From: Mesorhizobium sp. INR15
Lineage (GTDB): Bacteria > Pseudomonadota > Alphaproteobacteria > Rhizobiales > Rhizobiaceae
Assembly: GCF_015500075.1 (NCBI RefSeq)
Contig: NZ_CP045496.1
Coordinates: 4,846,001-4,910,000 of the forward strand
Reading direction: 5' to 3'
DNA length: 64,000 nt
The translations under genes and the position numbers were made by a program. Under the pieces are notes generated by a model. That model made no database searches and had not been told where the DNA came from. It saw nothing but the letters and a program-made list of their open reading frames with translations. Position 1 is the first letter of the stretch. Every line of letters starts with the position of its first letter. Positions 60,968-64,000 of this stretch are shown here, in pieces.

Positions 60968-61168
60968 ATGAAGAAGTTCTTCCTTACCTTGGCAGGCGCA
61001 GCGGTGCTTGCAGGTTCGATGGCGGTGGCGCCGGAGCCGGCAATGGCGCGGCACTGGCATGGACACAAGCAAGTCTGCCGTATCATCGTGACAAAGAGAG
61101 TTGTGTGGCGGCACGGTCATCGCAAAGTGATCATCCGCAAGGTACGGCGCTGCCATCGCATTTGGTAG
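60968..61168 (+). CDS. Small basic His-rich secreted protein
   Basis: A 66-residue protein with a signal peptide (MKKFFLTLAGAAVLAGSMAVA, cleavage near AMA-RH). The 38-residue mature peptide is strongly basic, rich in His, Arg and Val, with one Cys pair (QVCRII, RRCHRIW) that could make a disulphide. This could be a metal-binding, envelope or antimicrobial-type peptide; no family recognised. A perfect terminator follows at 61221. Confidence 0.65.
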   Translation: MKKFFLTLAGAAVLAGSMAVAPEPAMARHWHGHKQVCRIIVTKRVVWRHGHRKVIIRKVRRCHRIW

Positions 61169-61220
61169 CTCAACCGAAACCCGGGCAGCTTCCATGTCCC
61201 GAAAACCGCAAGAGTTCCAT

Positions 61221-61244
61221 AGGCCCGCGATCCGTCGCGGGCCT
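61221..61244. terminator. Strong terminator between convergent genes
   Basis: AGGCCCGCGA pairs with TCGCGGGCCT around TCCG; ATTTTG follows on the plus strand. Its last two bases are shared with the HxlR stop codon, so it can end both transcripts. Confidence 0.82.
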
Positions 61245-61662
61245 ATTTTGCAATGGGGCCACCGTCGGCGTCGAATGATGCGCGGGCATGCGCAAGCTTG
61301 TCGCGATTCCTGGCGGCCCAGGCGCCGAGTGCTCCGACGGGAACCGCGATCGACTGGCCGAGGTCGGTCAGTGCGTATTCCACTTCCGGCGGCGTTGTCG
61401 GACGCACTGTGCGCGTCACCAAGCCGTCGCGTTCGAGCGAGCGCAGCGTAACCGTGAGCATGCGCTGCGAAATGCCTTCTATGGAACGCTTCAGCGCGTT
61501 GAAGCGCGTCGGCTTTTCCTGAAGGTTGATGATGACCAGCAGGCTCCAGGTGTCGCCAACCCGGTCCAGGACATAACGAACCGGACAACTGCCGCTGCCG
61601 TCCCACTCGAAGCCTGGATGGGCATGCAGCACCGGAATGGGGTCGCTCGGTCTTGCGTTCAT
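61243..61662 (-). CDS. HxlR family transcriptional regulator
   Basis: A 139-residue winged helix regulator. CPVRYVLDRVGDTWSLLVIINL holds the conserved N-terminal Cys and the first helices; FNALKRSIEGISQRMLTVTLRSLERDGLVTR is the recognition region. HxlR proteins often sense aldehydes or quinones and repress a divergent reductase gene. GGAGGAA precedes the ATG at 61662. Divergent from the NAD(P)-binding reductase at 61809, its likely target. Confidence 0.93.
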   Translation of the reverse strand: MNARPSDPIPVLHAHPGFEWDGSGSCPVRYVLDRVGDTWSLLVIINLQEKPTRFNALKRSIEGISQRMLTVTLRSLERDGLVTRTVRPTTPPEVEYALTDLGQSIAVPVGALGAWAARNRDKLAHARASFDADGGPIAK

Positions 61663-61732
61663 GCGGTTCCTCCGGGGTAACCTGCTTATGAAATCATGCC
61701 TTCTTTTGCACACTGGCGATAGCAGCTACATA

Positions 61733-61747
61733 GTTACTGTCAATAAC
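61733..61747. promoter_or_regulatory. Candidate HxlR operator
   Basis: The inverted repeat GTTA-N7-TAAC lies in the middle of the divergent gap between the HxlR gene and the reductase gene. Dyads of this kind are usual for HxlR regulators. Confidence 0.45.
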
Positions 61748-61808
61748 CAGATTACAAATCATATCCGCCTCCCCTCGATCCAAGCAGCGGAAAACGCAGG
61801 AGATATCA

Positions 61809-62447
61809 ATGAAAATCGCTCTTATCGGCGCATCCGGCTTTGTCGGCGCCGCCGTGCTCAAGGAAGCCATCGCGCGCGGCCATTCGATCACCGCGATCGT
61901 GCGCAATCCGGACAAGCTGGCTCCGCAGGCCGGCGTCAGCGCCATCAAGGCCGACGTGTCTGACGCGAAACAACTCGGCTCAGTGCTTGCTGGCCACGAC
62001 GTGGTCATTTCCGCCTTCAATGGCGGCTGGGGCGATCCGGATATCTATGACAAGCACCTCCATGGATCGAGGGCGATCGTGCAAGCGGCCAAGGCCGCTG
62101 GCGTTCGCCTGATCGTCGTTGGCGGAGCCGGCAGCCTGCACGCGCCGGATGGTAGCCAGTTTGTCGATTCGCCGCATTTTCCCGATGCCTATCGGGATGG
62201 TGCCCGCGCCGCACGCGACGCGCTCGCCGAAATCCGCAAAGAGAAGGATATCGAATGGTCTTTCGTTTCCCCTGCGGCACATATGGCACCTGGCGACCGC
62301 ACTGCAGAATTCCGGCTTGGTGGCGACCAGCCTGTGCTTGATGCCAAGGGCGAAAGCCACATTTCGGTCGAGGATCTGGCGGTTGCACTGATCAATGAAG
62401 CCGAAACGCCGCAACACACCGGCAAACGCTTCACGCTCGGCTACTGA
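61809..62447 (+). CDS. NAD(P)-binding reductase, SDR-like (YwnB type)
   Basis: A 212-residue atypical short-chain dehydrogenase. The Rossmann motif is IALIGASGFVGAAVLKEA (GxxGxxG), followed by AIVRNPDKL and VVGGAGSLHAPDG. The typical SDR Tyr-x-x-x-Lys is absent, as in NmrA-like members, which may sense or reduce quinones. The HxlR regulator next door suggests induction by reactive electrophiles. Confidence 0.88.
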   Translation: MKIALIGASGFVGAAVLKEAIARGHSITAIVRNPDKLAPQAGVSAIKADVSDAKQLGSVLAGHDVVISAFNGGWGDPDIYDKHLHGSRAIVQAAKAAGVRLIVVGGAGSLHAPDGSQFVDSPHFPDAYRDGARAARDALAEIRKEKDIEWSFVSPAAHMAPGDRTAEFRLGGDQPVLDAKGESHISVEDLAVALINEAETPQHTGKRFTLGY

Positions 62448-62477
62448 CCAGGCTCATCGGGCGCTGCCGGCAGAGGC

Positions 62478-62666
62478 TCAGTCCTTCGACTTCTTCTCCG
62501 GCAGCCCCTTGCGCTTGGTCTCGGCGAATTCCTCAAGCTGCTTTTCGCTCATGGACTCGTACATTTCACGGGATGCGCCTTGAAGCTCGCTCTTCTTCGA
62601 CTCGCCACGTTTGGCGGACAAGGCCGCGCCGGCGGCTTTCTGTTGGGCTTTCGAAGTGGCTGGCAT
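62478..62666 (-). CDS. DUF3008 family small stress-type protein
   Basis: A 62-residue charged protein: MPATSKAQQKAAGAALSAKRGE at the start and SEKQLEEFAETKRKGLPEKK at the end, the DUF3008 pattern. Such proteins are common in alphaproteobacterial stress regulons, with no known activity. AAGGAG lies eight bases before the ATG at 62666, and a full EcfG promoter lies about 28 bases further up. The longer frame has no family likeness. Confidence 0.88.
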   Translation of the reverse strand: MPATSKAQQKAAGAALSAKRGESKKSELQGASREMYESMSEKQLEEFAETKRKGLPEKKSKD

Positions 62667-62693
62667 GTCGTTTCTCCTTCGCTTTGCGGGATA

Positions 62694-62718
62694 AACGCCG
62701 CGCCTCGGCGGCAGTTCC
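62694..62718 (-). promoter_or_regulatory. EcfG-type general stress promoter of the DUF3008 gene
   Basis: On the minus strand GGAAC, 16 bases, CGTT: a full match to the promoter pattern of the EcfG/RpoE2 sigma factor of Rhizobiales. It ends 28 bases before the ATG, giving a leader with just the ribosome binding site. Confidence 0.7.
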
Positions 62719-62833
62719 AGCGGGGCGCGGACACGGCCATTGGTCTGCCCGGTGCCGGCCGCTTTGGTGCCCGGCCTTGACGATTCTCGCTGGCAGCCTT
62801 CCCGAGTCTGGAACCCCGGTGTAGGACGGCTGG

Positions 62834-64000
62834 ATGAAATCGCTGACCGATCCTTCGCAAGCACTCGCCATCGGCCTCTCGAAAATCCGCACCGAGTTCC
62901 ACGTGCCGGATGGATTTCCGCCTGGCGTGATGGCCTTGGCGGAGACGGCAGCCAAGCGCGTGCCCGACCAGCATGCCGACCGGACCGCGATGCCCTTCGT
63001 CACACTCGATCCAGCGGCCTCGACAGATCTCGATCAGGCCTTCTCGATCGAGGCGAGCGGCGCCGACCTGCTCCTGCACTATGCCATTGCCGATGTGGCC
63101 TGGTTTGTCGAGGACGGCGACGCGATCGACACCGAAGCCTGGACGCGGGGTGAGACCCTATACTTGCCCGACGGCAAGGCGGGGCTCTACCCGCCGACGC
63201 TTGCCGAGGGTGCCGCGAGTTTGTTGCCCGATGGGCCGCGCCCAGCCGTCATCTTCACGGTTCGGGTCGGCGAGGACGGAGCGGTAAAGCTGGACGGCGC
63301 GGAGCGGGCCATCATTCAAAGCCGCGCCAAGCTCGCCTATGACAGCGTGCAGGCCTCTGACCTTCCGGCGGACTTCAGCGAAATGGCGCGGCGCATGGCG
63401 GAAAACGAAGAGCGCCGTGGCGCCTCCCGCGTCGACCCGCCCGAGCAGGAGGTAGAAAGGCTCGCCAACGGCGGATACCAGCTTTCGTTCAGACCGCTGC
63501 TGCAGTCGGAGAAGGACAACGCCGCGCTTTCGCTGGCCGCGAATATGGCGATCGCCGACGCCATGCTGGCACACCGGACGGGATTGTTCCGCGTGATGGC
63601 GCCGCCGGATGCTTCCAAGGTGCAAAGACTGCGCAACGCGGCGCAGGCTCTTGGCTTGTCCTGGCCAGCCACGACCAGCTTGCGTGACTACCAGCGGACC
63701 CTTGATCCGGGCAACAAGCAACAGGCAGCACTGATGCTGGAAATCCGCCATGCCGGCTCCGGCGCGTCCTACCAACCCTTTGAGGAAGGCGTCGTTCCGT
63801 GGCATGAGGCGATGGCTGCGACCTATGCGCATGCCACCGCACCGCTCAGGCGGCTGGCCGACCGCTACGTCGTACGCTGCGCGCTGGCAATCGCCAACGG
63901 TCAGCCGGTACCGCAGGCTGTCACTGACGGGTTCGCCAGGCTGCCGAAGGTGATGGGGCGCGCGGACGCCCGTGCTTCGCAGATCAACCACGCCGCCATC
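62834..64000 (+). CDS. RNB domain ribonuclease (RNase II/R family), 3' end outside the window
   Basis: 389 residues are visible and the frame runs off the window. The RNB catalytic segment is LDPAASTDLDQAFSI, with the metal-binding Asp series (the last of the usual DxDD is Gln), then HYAIADVAWFV, TLYLPDGKAGLYPP, and YAHATAPLRRLADRYV, corresponding to the family's Y-x-H-F-T-S-P-I-R-R-Y. There is no N-terminal cold-shock domain: RNB begins about residue 50. This is the short RNB form found in actinobacteria and alphaproteobacteria, an exoribonuclease candidate that degrades RNA from the 3' end. Confidence 0.88.
   Translation, partial: MKSLTDPSQALAIGLSKIRTEFHVPDGFPPGVMALAETAAKRVPDQHADRTAMPFVTLDPAASTDLDQAFSIEASGADLLLHYAIADVAWFVEDGDAIDTEAWTRGETLYLPDGKAGLYPPTLAEGAASLLPDGPRPAVIFTVRVGEDGAVKLDGAERAIIQSRAKLAYDSVQASDLPADFSEMARRMAENEERRGASRVDPPEQEVERLANGGYQLSFRPLLQSEKDNAALSLAANMAIADAMLAHRTGLFRVMAPPDASKVQRLRNAAQALGLSWPATTSLRDYQRTLDPGNKQQAALMLEIRHAGSGASYQPFEEGVVPWHEAMAATYAHATAPLRRLADRYVVRCALAIANGQPVPQAVTDGFARLPKVMGRADARASQINHAAI

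Overview
The window reads as a chromosomal segment of an alphaproteobacterium of the order Rhizobiales, most likely Mesorhizobium or a close relative. The reasons are high-GC codon use, a long class II (B12-dependent) ribonucleotide reductase as the reductase gene, the order purB ... DUF1476 - purC - purS - purQ ... purL - bolA - grxD, several Rhizobiales-type families (DUF1402, DUF2259, DUF1476/ATP synthase zeta, DUF3008, DUF1127), a GGAAC-N16-CGTT general-stress promoter, and an interspersed palindromic repeat of a kind I associate with Mesorhizobium. I see no rRNA or tRNA gene, CRISPR array, insertion sequence or prophage.

Layout. 1-4.8 kb: end of a PilZ protein, then nrdJ behind two NrdR-type boxes. 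4.9-17.1 kb: mixed envelope and housekeeping genes (small secreted proteins, a DUF3592 membrane protein, a GH25 lysozyme lipoprotein, DUF1402, DedA, a phosphodiester glycosidase, uppP, a GFA protein, a 2OG-Fe(II) oxygenase, an alpha/beta hydrolase with an AHSA1 protein, a ParB-like mini-protein, a thioesterase). 17.1-29.0 kb: an accessory catabolic locus. A LysR regulator diverges from a tightly packed nine-gene operon that encodes a polar amino-acid type ABC importer, a dimethylformamidase-like amidohydrolase, a class III aminotransferase, a beta-keto acid cleavage enzyme (BKACE), a GNAT acetyltransferase and a histone-deacetylase-like amidohydrolase; a class V PLP enzyme and an aldo/keto reductase face it. 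I know of no described pathway with this gene set, and it is my main candidate for a new system. 29.1-32.9 kb: small genes, including a J-domain-like protein, a DUF1127 peptide and a possible small RNA. 32.0-38.4 kb: a minus-strand operon of cox-type maturation genes for molybdenum hydroxylases (flavin reductase, MoxR ATPase, VWA protein, split XdhC, a MoeA-like/MocA fusion, a hydrolase), with no hydroxylase structural genes in view. 38.5-42.3 kb: a LivJ-type binding protein coupled to a P1 peptidase, DUF2171, and DUF2259 with a membrane protein.

42.4-56.7 kb: the purine region (purB, purC, purS, purQ, purL) interrupted by a VOC protein, an RBBP9-type hydrolase, an HpaI-type aldolase, ATP synthase zeta, a GST, a lipoprotein, a Pr6Pr membrane protein, DUF1127 and a MocR regulator. 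It ends with bolA, a methyltransferase broken by two frameshifts, and the CGFS glutaredoxin gene. 56.8-64 kb: Bcr/CflA transporter, inositol monophosphatase family protein, ttcA, rpsD with a structured leader, a small basic secreted protein, an HxlR regulator divergent from an NAD(P)-binding reductase, stress-type DUF3008, and the start of an RNB-family ribonuclease.
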